5,292 nt of DNA from an archaeon (GCA_030699005.1 JAUYLQ010000026.1:1-5292); one strand, 5' to 3'. Shown: positions 1-5,046, counted from the first letter of the stretch. A program made the numbers and translations. Notes: generated from the letters alone by a model not told the origin.

Positions 1-1
1 T

Positions 2-82
2 GTTTACAAAGGACTCGAAAAGAGAAAAGATGACCCCATTATTGATTTAGGGTTGAAAGAAAATAGAGATAAAAACCTTTAA
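2..82 (+). CDS. 3' end of a truncated upstream gene, unknown product
   Basis: One frame stays open from the window edge to a TAA at 80-82 and gives 26 residues ending in KENRDKNL. The composition is charged and hydrophilic, like an ordinary C-terminal tail. The other two + frames close earlier, at TGA 31-33 and TAG 48-50. The stop codon overlaps the TATA box of the following tRNA gene, a tight packing also seen elsewhere in the window. Too little is visible to assign a family. The frame could be open by chance, so the call rests on length and composition only. Confidence 0.45.
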   Translation, partial: VYKGLEKRKDDPIIDLGLKENRDKNL

Positions 83-85
83 ATA
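78..85 (+). promoter_or_regulatory. TATA box of the tRNA-Asn gene
   Basis: TTTAAATA lies with its centre about 28 nt upstream of the first base of the mature tRNA. That would place transcription initiation a few bases before the tRNA, leaving a short 5' leader for removal. A purine-rich AAAAACC just upstream could act as BRE. The assignment is by position and composition only. Confidence 0.55.
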
Positions 86-109
86 AGAATTTCTTTAAAA
101 CTATTATAT

Positions 110-226
110 GCCCCGGTAGCTCAGTTGGCAGAGCGAACGGCTGTTACGGAAATCCTTGGATTTACGTTCAAGGAACTTGTTTCCGCAGGAACCGTTAGGT
201 CGCTGGTTCAAGTCCAGTCCGGGGCG
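110..226 (+). tRNA. tRNA-Asn(GUU), with a 44-nt BHB intron
   Basis: The exons (110-146 and 191-226) join into a 73-nt cloverleaf. The acceptor stem is GCCCCGG/CCGGGGC with discriminator G at 226. The D stem is GCTC/GAGC and the anticodon stem AACGG/CCGTT. The loop is CTGTTAA, giving anticodon GUU at 143-145. The T stem is GCTGG/CCAGT (one G-U) around loop TTCAAGT. Box A (TAGCTCAGTTGG) and box B (GGTTCAAGTCC) are intact. Discriminator G73 is usual for tRNA-Asn. The CCA end is not encoded, because a T-run follows directly. The intron lies between positions 37 and 38, the canonical archaeal site. Because U34 is absent, this tRNA is not a substrate of the neighbouring MnmA. Confidence 0.97.
147..190 (+). 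other. tRNA intron with canonical bulge-helix-bulge splice sites
   Basis: The central 4-bp helix pairs CTGT (141-144) with GCAG (185-188), including one G-U. It is flanked by two 3-nt bulges: TAC (145-147), cut as TA^C, and GAA (189-191), cut as GA^A. The outer helix on the intron side is GGAAA (148-152) with TTTCC (180-184). An internal hairpin TCCTTG/CAAGGA (153-158/169-174) closes a 10-nt loop. This is the hBHBh' geometry recognised by archaeal tRNA splicing endonuclease. No ORF or other function is apparent in the intron. Confidence 0.95.
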
Positions 227-231
227 TTTTT
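227..231 (+). terminator. Oligo-T terminator after tRNA-Asn
   Basis: Five T residues follow the discriminator base immediately. Archaeal RNA polymerase can terminate on such oligo-T tracts without a hairpin. The promoter of the next gene begins only about 9 nt later. Confidence 0.5.
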
Positions 232-239
232 CCGTAACC

Positions 240-247
240 CTTAAAAC
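240..247 (+). promoter_or_regulatory. Probable TATA box of mnmA, leaderless transcript
   Basis: CTTAAAAC has its centre 25.5 nt upstream of the mnmA ATG. That matches the spacing seen before several other genes in this window and implies transcription starting at or next to the start codon. There is no GGAGG-like ribosome-binding site between it and the ATG. The match to a TATA consensus is moderate. Confidence 0.45.
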
Positions 248-268
248 TCTCTCTAAACAAATAATTCT

Positions 269-1387
269 ATGAGCATCTTTAAAAAAAAGCCAAAAGAGAA
301 AGTTCTTCTTGCAATGTCGGGAGGGGTTGATTCTTCTGTAGCAGCACTTCTTTTGAAAAAATCAGGTTATGATGTTTACGGGGCATTCATGAAAAACTGG
401 TCCGACACCAAAAATAAGATAACCGGAGAATGCCAATGGGTTGAAGAAAGAAATTCTGCAATAAAAATTGCAACTAAACTAGGTATCCCTTTTGTTACTT
501 TAGATTTTGAAAAAGAATACAAAAAATTGGTAGTTGATGAAATGTTCAAAAAATACAAACTTGGAATTACCCCAAACCCGGATATTGACTGCAATGAAAA
601 AATAAAATTCCCCCTTTTGATTATTGCCGCAAAAAAAGCAGGAATTGCAACAATTGCAACAGGCCATTATGCAAGAGTAAAGAAAAAAGGAAAAAAATAT
701 GAACTTCACAGGGGAAAAGATGAGTCTAAGGACCAATCTTACTTCTTATACCGGCAAAATCAAAGTGACCTTTCCCATACAATTTTTCCTATAGGAGAAA
801 TGACAAAAAAAGAGGTAAGAAAAATTGCAGAAAAAAATGGTTTTCATAATGCATACAAAAAAAGCACTGTCGGAATTTGTTTTATTGGAAAAATAAATTT
901 GAAGGAATTTCTAAAGAAAAAAATAAGGCCAAAAAAGGGCCAAATCCTCGACCCTGAAGGAAAAGTTATTGGGGAACATGACGGAGTTTATTATTACACA
1001 ATAGGGCAAAGGCTTGGACCAAGATACGGTTTTGAAGTTGACAGGGAAAACCCGACAAAAAGAATGAAAAAGTGGTATGTTGCAAAAAAAGACATAAAAA
1101 CAAACACCCTTACGGCAGCCCCGGAAAACCATCCCATCCTTTTCAGAAAAGAAGTTGTAATTAAAAATCTCCACTTAATTGACATGAAAAAAGAAGAGAT
1201 GCCAAAAAAAGTTTTTTCCAGGATAAGGCAGGTCGGCGAACTTCTCCCGTCGGAAGTCTCAATAGGGAAAGGGAAATTGAAAATCACACTCAACAAAGCA
1301 ATAACGGGGGTTTCAGAGGGGCAGGCCATAGTTTTGTACTCTGGAACAAAATGCCTTGGCGGGGGAGTTATAAGTTTTGGCAATTAA
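269..1387 (+). CDS. mnmA: tRNA-specific 2-thiouridylase MnmA
   Basis: MnmA adenylates C2 of wobble U34 in tRNA-Lys, -Glu and -Gln and replaces the oxygen with persulfide sulfur, giving s2U34; it is cytoplasmic. The 372-residue length is normal for the family. The PP-loop SGGVDSS is at 17-23. Catalytic Cys108 lies in NPDIDCNEKIKF and the second Cys204 in GICFIG, so the disulfide/persulfide pair is complete. GHYAR (132-136), KDQSYFLY (154-161) and YTIGQR (243-248) are further hallmarks. The C-terminal beta-barrel ends with GQAIVLYSG and CLGGGVI. The ATG at 269 fits because the PP-loop follows about 16 residues later and a TATA-like box sits 25.5 nt upstream. No IscS- or Tus-like sulfur donor is visible nearby. 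MnmA is typical of bacteria and mitochondria; most archaea thiolate U34 with NcsA-type enzymes, so horizontal origin is likely (inference). Confidence 0.95.
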   Translation: MSIFKKKPKEKVLLAMSGGVDSSVAALLLKKSGYDVYGAFMKNWSDTKNKITGECQWVEERNSAIKIATKLGIPFVTLDFEKEYKKLVVDEMFKKYKLGITPNPDIDCNEKIKFPLLIIAAKKAGIATIATGHYARVKKKGKKYELHRGKDESKDQSYFLYRQNQSDLSHTIFPIGEMTKKEVRKIAEKNGFHNAYKKSTVGICFIGKINLKEFLKKKIRPKKGQILDPEGKVIGEHDGVYYYTIGQRLGPRYGFEVDRENPTKRMKKWYVAKKDIKTNTLTAAPENHPILFRKEVVIKNLHLIDMKKEEMPKKVFSRIRQVGELLPSEVSIGKGKLKITLNKAITGVSEGQAIVLYSGTKCLGGGVISFGN

Positions 1388-1388
1388 G

Positions 1389-1396
1389 TTTATAAA
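1389..1396 (+). promoter_or_regulatory. TATA box of the SpeD-like gene
   Basis: TTTATAAA begins two bases after the mnmA stop codon, with its centre 26.5 nt upstream of the ATG at 1419. This is a strong TATA match and predicts a leaderless transcript independent of mnmA. The T5 tract at 1411-1415 could also serve to end mnmA transcription. Confidence 0.65.
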
Positions 1397-1418
1397 GTAG
1401 AAATAAATAATTTTTCCA

Positions 1419-1775
1419 ATGGAAAATTTTGCACCAGACATATTGAGGCAGAGGATGGTAATTGAAGGGATATATTCGGTCAAAATGACTCCAAAGCTTC
1501 TTAAGGACTGTATGCAGAAACTTTCTGTAAAGCTTGGAATGAAAATTATTTATGGCCCGATTGTGAAGAACATTGCAGAAAAAATAAATCCTCTTCACGG
1601 AGGATATGAATCTATTCTGATATGGGCCGAGTCTGGAGCTTCAATTTACACCTGGAAAAGAAACAATTTTTTTACAGTCGATATTTACACGTGCAGAAGG
1701 TTTGACCCAAAAGTTGCAGTTGAGCATATAAAAGAAAAGTTCGAAGCAAAAAAAATAGATTTTAAAGAATTTTAA
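1419..1775 (+). CDS. S-adenosylmethionine decarboxylase-like protein (SpeD fold), altered active site
   Basis: The 118-residue protein matches the small prokaryotic AdoMet decarboxylase subunit fold in length and in its core: an AES motif (70-72), then SIYTW (75-79), then VDIYTC (87-92) and an FDP..A helix near 95-100. In the family, Ser of the Glu-Ser pair becomes the pyruvoyl group after self-cleavage, and decarboxylated AdoMet feeds polyamine synthesis. Here Glu71-Ser72 and Cys92 keep the same spacing as Ser63 and Cys83 of the Thermotoga maritima enzyme. The usual ESH is ESG, and the usual IHTW is IYTW: Tyr77 replaces the His68 equivalent needed for processing. The protein may be a divergent AdoMetDC, a homologue with another substrate (crenarchaeal arginine decarboxylase evolved from this fold), or unprocessed. 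Fold assignment is firm, activity uncertain. No aminopropyltransferase gene is nearby. Confidence 0.8.
   Translation: MENFAPDILRQRMVIEGIYSVKMTPKLLKDCMQKLSVKLGMKIIYGPIVKNIAEKINPLHGGYESILIWAESGASIYTWKRNNFFTVDIYTCRRFDPKVAVEHIKEKFEAKKIDFKEF
1748..1755 (-). terminator. Oligo-T terminator of the 175-aa gene (- strand)
   Basis: Eight A residues on the + strand read as T8 on the - strand, about 27 nt past the stop of the - strand gene. The tract lies inside the tail of the convergent SpeD-like gene. The call is by composition and position only. Confidence 0.35.
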
Positions 1776-1781
1776 GTCTAA

Positions 1782-2309
1782 TTAATTATCTCTATTTTTA
1801 AAAGGCCTAAGTAAAAATCCTTTGCCTTCCATATTCTTCAAAATGCCTTCTCTTTTAAGAAGCCAAGTTCGAATTTGTTTTTGATGCGGGCTCCAATCAT
1901 AATTCTTCAACCCTTCCATAATCTCTTCAGGTAAAAACCATAATCCAAAATAATCAATCCCAGGAGTAAATTTGTACAAATCTCCCCTTTTCAAGTTTTG
2001 ATAGGAATCTGCAATGTTCCTTAAGTAAGTTACGGCATTTGCATTCACAATAAACTCAATACTTGAATTAACTTTTACCCCCAGGTCCTGCATTAGATTT
2101 GCAAGGGGCAATGCTACGGGAATACTAATCTTCTCTCTATTTTCTATTTCATAAATTTGGGGGATTTGTATCTTATCAAATTCCTTCTCTTCTGCTCCCC
2201 TCTCAAACTTGTAATATTTTAGAGTATTAATTATCTGATTTTCATTATTCCCCACTAAAAACCAATTAAGAAAATTGTAAAATTTATATGCCGAAGGCTC
2301 CTCTCCCAT
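1782..2309 (-). CDS. Hypothetical protein, 175 aa, family not recognised
   Basis: I do not recognise this protein. It is soluble-looking, with no signal peptide or membrane segment. The N-terminal 45 residues look helical (YNFLNWFLVG, then NQIINTLKYYKF). A mixed middle contains a hydrophobic stretch ISIPVALPLANLMQDLG (61-77). The C-terminal part has aromatic-rich FGLWFLPEEIMEGL (121-134), then a basic helix-like region around WSPHQKQIRTWLLKREG (139-155) and RPFKNRDN at the end. The ATG at 2309 is supported by a TATA-like box 25.5 nt upstream. The gene converges on the SpeD-like gene with a 6-bp gap and is separated by 74 bp and its own promoter from the methyltransferase gene behind it. Normal codon-like composition and a full-length open frame make it a real gene, but context gives no function. 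Confidence 0.8.
   Translation of the reverse strand: MGEEPSAYKFYNFLNWFLVGNNENQIINTLKYYKFERGAEEKEFDKIQIPQIYEIENREKISIPVALPLANLMQDLGVKVNSSIEFIVNANAVTYLRNIADSYQNLKRGDLYKFTPGIDYFGLWFLPEEIMEGLKNYDWSPHQKQIRTWLLKREGILKNMEGKGFLLRPFKNRDN
1795..1799 (+). terminator. Oligo-T terminator of the SpeD-like gene
   Basis: A T5 tract lies 20 nt after the SpeD-like stop codon, within the 3' end of the convergent gene. Together with the T8 tract on the other strand, it would make the two convergent transcripts overlap at their 3' ends. Confidence 0.3.
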
Positions 2310-2330
2310 CTAAATCCAATTCAACCGCAA

Positions 2331-2338
2331 TTTATAAT
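2331..2338 (-). promoter_or_regulatory. TATA box of the 175-aa gene (- strand)
   Basis: On the - strand this reads ATTATAAA, with its centre 25.5 nt upstream of the ATG at 2309. No ribosome-binding site is seen, so the transcript is predicted to be leaderless. Confidence 0.55.
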
Positions 2339-2365
2339 AATTATTGGGTTCTATTTGTATATTCT

Positions 2366-2370
2366 AAAAA
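2366..2370 (-). terminator. Possible oligo-T terminator of the methyltransferase gene
   Basis: Five A residues on the + strand read as T5 on the - strand, 13 nt after the TAG stop of the methyltransferase gene and before the promoter of the next - strand gene. The call is weak and based on composition. Confidence 0.3.
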
Positions 2371-2383
2371 CTTAAATTCTCTT

Positions 2384-3127
2384 CTATTTTCGAATAATCA
2401 AGACCCATTTTTCTTTTAGGTAAATTGATGCCATTAGATAGTCTTTATTTTTTAGACCATATTCTTTTAGAAAATTCTGACTAATTTTTGGAGTGGAAAT
2501 TTCATACCTCTCAATTCCTGCTTTTTCAACCATTTTCCTCATTTCCTTTAGGGTATAAGAAGCATTATGGGATTGCACGTAGAGGGATGCATTTTCTAGA
2601 TTTAACTCGGAAGCCCATTGTGTTATCTGATTGAATACTTCTTCAGAAATATCTCTTCTAAGGTCAATAGAATAAATAACTCCCTTCTTTTTTAAAACTC
2701 TAAACATTTCTTTTAAAACTTTTACCGGATTTTTGAAATGATGAAAAGCATCTTTACACAAGATAAAATCAAAAGTTTCATTTGGAAATTCAAGGTTATC
2801 CGCAGACATCGATAAAAAATTCATCTTTTTATTAGAAAGACGCATTTTGGATAGTTTAATCATTGATTTTGATATATCCACCCCCACAAACTCAAGGTTT
2901 TTTCTGTATTTAGAAATTTTGTTTATAAGTTCTCCATAACCGCAAGCAACATCCAGAACTCTTCCTTTCTTTAACTTGATTTTTTTTATAATATTCTTTG
3001 AAATTAAGTGGTAAATATCAAAATATTTTTTCTTGGAAATCTGATGGGCTTTAAAATAAGATAAAACTTCATTGTAATCATCCATCTCTTCATATTTTTC
3101 TGGAATTCTTTTATTGATTTTCACCAA
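2384..3127 (-). CDS. Class I SAM-dependent methyltransferase, substrate unknown
   Basis: The 247-residue protein carries a methyltransferase-11/UbiE-like Rossmann core. AdoMet-binding motif I VLDVACGYG is at 57-65. The acidic residue ending beta2 is Asp84 in FVGVDIS. SADNLEF (108-114) would contact the adenine. Motif FDFILCKDAFHHF is at 119-131, and VLKEMFRVLKKKGVIY at 137-152 is the typical post-motif helix and strand. The C-terminal part (about 160-247) probably binds substrate; family members act on small molecules, lipids, proteins or RNA, so no substrate can be named. The longest plausible reading starts at TTG (3127), with GTG (3124) directly after it and ATG only at residue 15. A TATA-like box 25.5 nt upstream of the TTG favours it, though GTG remains possible. 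It is divergent from the nitroreductase gene. Confidence 0.88.
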   Translation of the reverse strand: MVKINKRIPEKYEEMDDYNEVLSYFKAHQISKKKYFDIYHLISKNIIKKIKLKKGRVLDVACGYGELINKISKYRKNLEFVGVDISKSMIKLSKMRLSNKKMNFLSMSADNLEFPNETFDFILCKDAFHHFKNPVKVLKEMFRVLKKKGVIYSIDLRRDISEEVFNQITQWASELNLENASLYVQSHNASYTLKEMRKMVEKAGIERYEISTPKISQNFLKEYGLKNKDYLMASIYLKEKWVLIIRK

Positions 3128-3148
3128 TTAAAAAGTGGTTGATGATTA

Positions 3149-3156
3149 TTAAATAT
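3149..3156 (-). promoter_or_regulatory. TATA box of the methyltransferase gene (- strand)
   Basis: The - strand reads ATATTTAA, with its centre 25.5 nt upstream of the TTG at 3127 and 28.5 nt upstream of the GTG at 3124. The surrounding sequence is very A+T-rich, so alternative boxes a few bases away are possible. Confidence 0.4.
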
Positions 3157-3171
3157 TTTTAATCCAACAAA

Positions 3172-3179
3172 CTTAAATA
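3172..3179 (+). promoter_or_regulatory. TATA box of the nitroreductase-family gene
   Basis: CTTAAATA has its centre 25.5 nt upstream of the ATG at 3201. The same octamer at the same distance precedes the paralogue operon at 5032-5039. The 73-bp gap therefore carries two divergent promoters whose TATA boxes are 15 bp apart, close enough for mutual interference. Confidence 0.6.
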
Positions 3180-3200
3180 TCCCTTTATCCTTCAAGAAAT

Positions 3201-3776
3201 ATGGAGTTAAATGAAGCAATTAAGGGAAGAAAAAGTATCAGAAAATTTACCTCTAAGAAACCGGATTGGAGAAACATCATTGAAGCAATTCACTCCGCAC
3301 AATATGCTCCAATGGCGGGGGGACTTTTCCATATGAAATTTGTTATAGTCGATGACGAAGAATTAATTAAAAAAATTTCAACATGGTCAGAACAGGCCTT
3401 TATTTCCGAGGCAAAGTATGTCGTTGTTGCGGTTTCAGACAGCAGCATTGTTACAACTCCTTTTCCAGAAAAAGGGGAGTATTTTTCAGCTCAAGAAGCC
3501 GGAGCAGCAATACAAAACTTCCTCTTAAGCTTGGAAGACTTTGGGCTCTCAACCTGCTGGGTGGGGCACACAAATGAGGAAAAAATAGGAAAACTTTTGA
3601 AAATTCCTGAAGACTACACTATTGAAGCGCTTTTTCCCATAGGATACGCAAATGAAATGCCCAAAACAAAAAAGCCAAAGGCAGACATTTATCACATTCT
3701 TTACTTTAATGAATGGGGACACGACCGAATGAGAAAAATTGAAAAGATTGAATCGAGAGGCCCTGAAGGGTATTAA
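3201..3776 (+). CDS. Nitroreductase-family FMN-dependent oxidoreductase
   Basis: The 191-residue protein has the layout of the nitroreductase superfamily: homodimeric flavoproteins that use NAD(P)H to reduce nitro compounds, quinones or other acceptors by two-electron steps. The N-terminal FMN phosphate-binding signature is RKSIRKF (10-16), with Arg10, Ser12 and Arg14. APMAGGLFHMKFVIV (36-50) corresponds to the APSxxNxQPWxFxVV block, but the usual Asn and Gln-Pro are replaced. AKYVVVAVSD (71-80) is a core strand. AQEAGAAIQNFLLSLEDFGLSTCWVG (97-122) is the dimer helix and second FMN loop. ALFPIGYA (143-150) is the C-terminal GxxxIGY-like block. It is predicted to be cytoplasmic. The physiological substrate cannot be deduced. 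Its stop codon overlaps the stop of the convergent gene by 4 bp. Confidence 0.92.
   Translation: MELNEAIKGRKSIRKFTSKKPDWRNIIEAIHSAQYAPMAGGLFHMKFVIVDDEELIKKISTWSEQAFISEAKYVVVAVSDSSIVTTPFPEKGEYFSAQEAGAAIQNFLLSLEDFGLSTCWVGHTNEEKIGKLLKIPEDYTIEALFPIGYANEMPKTKKPKADIYHILYFNEWGHDRMRKIEKIESRGPEGY
3734..3738 (-). terminator. Possible oligo-T terminator of the paralogue operon
   Basis: This is T5 on the - strand, about 35 nt beyond the stop of the 196-aa gene and inside the nitroreductase coding tail. A small CCCT/AGGG hairpin (3761-3770) lies between them. The evidence is weak. Confidence 0.25.
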
Positions 3777-4363
3777 TTAAAGTCATCATCCCATTCATCA
3801 TAAATAGAGATATCTATATTTTTTGGAACAATATTTTTAACTTCTTCTAAAATTTTTTCATCGAATACCAAAAGAGATTCTAAAGCTTCAACAGGAAGAT
3901 TATATGAAACTATCTGATTGGGAATTCTTGCAATTTTATTAAAAAACTTATGAGAATCAATTTTATTTTCCTTACAGAAATCAATAAAAGATTCTGAATT
4001 GTCTTTATTTGAATCCTTATCAAAACCCCCATTAGTAAAAATTTTTCCATAGGGATCTTTGCATGAGCCATTAAAAAAATTCTGGGCGTTACTTAAGACA
4101 TATTCATTAGAAAGATAAAAAACTCCACTAACTAAAGGAGAATTTTTTGCCCAAAAAGCAAACTTATTTGGAAAAGGGAAGGCATAAAGAAAATTAAATT
4201 TATCATTATGAATAATTTCTGTTTCTTCCATATCACATTTGAGGGCATTTTTTTCTCCTGTGTTGAAAGAAGACTTGATTCCTTCTCTTAAAATCTGCTT
4301 AAGTCTGCTACTATCCCCGGAATTTTTTTCCATGACTGAATGGCTTATGTACAAATGTGTCAT
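3773..4363 (-). CDS. Paralogue B of a tandem pair, unrecognised family, possible ART-like fold
   Basis: The 196-residue protein is a clear but distant paralogue of the 211-aa product of the gene just upstream. Shared blocks in order are ISHSV (6-10), LKQILREGI (21-29), the FNFLYAF...NKFAFWA region (56-72), SGVFYLS (79-85), FFNGSCKDPYGKIFT (96-110), NQIVSYNLPVEAL (149-161) and VPKNIDISIY (179-188). It ends in an acidic tail, DEWDDDFN. There is no signal peptide or membrane segment. The order 'xSHxx then GI', 'VFYLS' and 'NQIVS..(V)PxE' loosely recalls the H-Y-E/Q strands of ADP-ribosyltransferase-like folds such as DarT or KptA, but this is only inference. Eleven bases separate it from the upstream gene, and an AGGA sits before its ATG, so it is the second gene of an operon. 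Its last four bases overlap the convergent nitroreductase stop. Confidence 0.78.
   Translation of the reverse strand: MTHLYISHSVMEKNSGDSSRLKQILREGIKSSFNTGEKNALKCDMEETEIIHNDKFNFLYAFPFPNKFAFWAKNSPLVSGVFYLSNEYVLSNAQNFFNGSCKDPYGKIFTNGGFDKDSNKDNSESFIDFCKENKIDSHKFFNKIARIPNQIVSYNLPVEALESLLVFDEKILEEVKNIVPKNIDISIYDEWDDDFN
3819..3824 (+). terminator. Possible oligo-T terminator of the nitroreductase gene
   Basis: A T6 tract lies 42 nt past the nitroreductase stop codon, within the convergent gene. The call is by composition only. Confidence 0.25.
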
Positions 4364-4372
4364 TTTATTTTT

Positions 4373-4376
4373 TCCT
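4373..4376 (-). promoter_or_regulatory. Shine-Dalgarno-like AGGA before paralogue B
   Basis: On the - strand AGGA overlaps the TAG stop of the upstream gene and lies 9 nt before the ATG at 4363. It is the only SD-like element directly before a start codon in the window. It fits the archaeal pattern in which internal operon genes use SD while first genes are leaderless. Confidence 0.4.
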
Positions 4377-5010
4377 AGATAAACCTCACAATTTTTTCTT
4401 CTTTTGTTAGTCCTTCTGGAGCAAAATATACTTCCATATTTTTTGGAAAGTATTCACTTAAATTTTCCATAAATTCTTTGTTGTAAAAAAATGTTTGACC
4501 AAAACTTTCTGGGGGAATTACTGAAGGGGAAACTATTTGATTAACAAGTCTCCTTATATCCGTATGAAATAAATCTTTTACGTTGTAATCTCCCAAAAAC
4601 TTATCAAAATAACTAGTGTTCTTCAGTAAGTTATCTCCAATACTATCTCTTTGACTGGTGATAAAGTCTCCATTTAACGATTTATATGAACCATTGAGAA
4701 ATCTTTCTGGATTTTCTTTAATAAAAGAATCTTTAATAAAAATAGTTGAAAGATCATTTGGCCACCTTCCGTTACTCCAAGCATGATAGATTTTATTCCC
4801 TAAACTGTAGAAGGTAAAATTTTTTTGGTTTCTATATTTCCAATGAAAATGGGAGGAGGCAGGGGATTCATGTCCCGGTTCAATCCCGTTTTTGAAAATA
4901 GAAATCATTCTTTCCAAATGGGTCTCATTTGAATTTTTTTCCGGAGTATAAACTGTATGTGAAAGGAAAAGTTTTCCATTTATCTCATTAATTTTTTCAT
5001 TTTTAACCAT
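4375..5010 (-). CDS. Paralogue A of a tandem pair, unrecognised family, possible ART-like fold
   Basis: The 211-residue protein is the first gene of a two-gene operon and resembles the downstream 196-aa protein along most of its length. Blocks are KLFLSHTV (13-20), LERMISIFKNGIEP (32-45), FTFYSLGNKIYHAW (65-78), STIFIKDSF (88-96), FLNGSYKSLNGDFIT (104-118), RRLVNQIVSPSVIPPESF (153-170) and PKNMEVYF (189-196). Compared with B, it has a longer N-terminus and a charged C-terminal extension (TKEEKIVRFI). It is rich in Asn, Phe and Lys, with no membrane segment or signal peptide. The 'NQIVS..(I)PPE' segment resembles the E/QIVV-IPPE strand and turn near the catalytic Glu of ART-like enzymes; here Gln158 occupies that place. 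The fold is a guess and function unknown. The ATG at 5010 is supported by a TATA box 25.5 nt upstream; an out-of-frame ATG at 5020 terminates after five codons. Confidence 0.8.
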   Translation of the reverse strand: MVKNEKINEINGKLFLSHTVYTPEKNSNETHLERMISIFKNGIEPGHESPASSHFHWKYRNQKNFTFYSLGNKIYHAWSNGRWPNDLSTIFIKDSFIKENPERFLNGSYKSLNGDFITSQRDSIGDNLLKNTSYFDKFLGDYNVKDLFHTDIRRLVNQIVSPSVIPPESFGQTFFYNKEFMENLSEYFPKNMEVYFAPEGLTKEEKIVRFI

Positions 5011-5031
5011 TAATTTCCATTAAACCAAAGA

Positions 5032-5039
5032 TATTTAAG
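5032..5039 (-). promoter_or_regulatory. TATA box of the paralogue operon (- strand)
   Basis: The - strand reads CTTAAATA, with its centre 25.5 nt upstream of the ATG at 5010. Purine-rich AGAAAAG directly upstream could be the BRE. A leaderless transcript is predicted. Confidence 0.6.
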
Positions 5040-5046
5040 CTTTTCT

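Noticed and set aside
376..736. Two - strand open frames of 72 and 78 codons opposite mnmA
   Set aside because: They lie wholly inside the conserved MnmA coding region, have Phe/Cys/Ser-rich shadow composition and no promoter.
911..1383. Overlapping - strand open frames of 87 and 129 codons
   Set aside because: Both are antisense to the conserved C-terminal half of MnmA; two frames being open reflects A-rich codons on the + strand.
1368..1598. - strand frame of 76 codons across the mnmA/SpeD-like junction
   Set aside because: It is antisense to the well-supported SpeD-like gene and to its TATA box; composition is not protein-like.
3148..3163. ATTAAA-TATT-TTTAAT inverted repeat between divergent promoters
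   Set aside because: It is only A and T, six-base arms, and overlaps a TATA box; expected by chance in this composition.
3383..3577. + strand frame of 64 codons inside the nitroreductase gene
   Set aside because: It is a shifted frame within a conserved coding region and rich in Arg/Cys/Ser.
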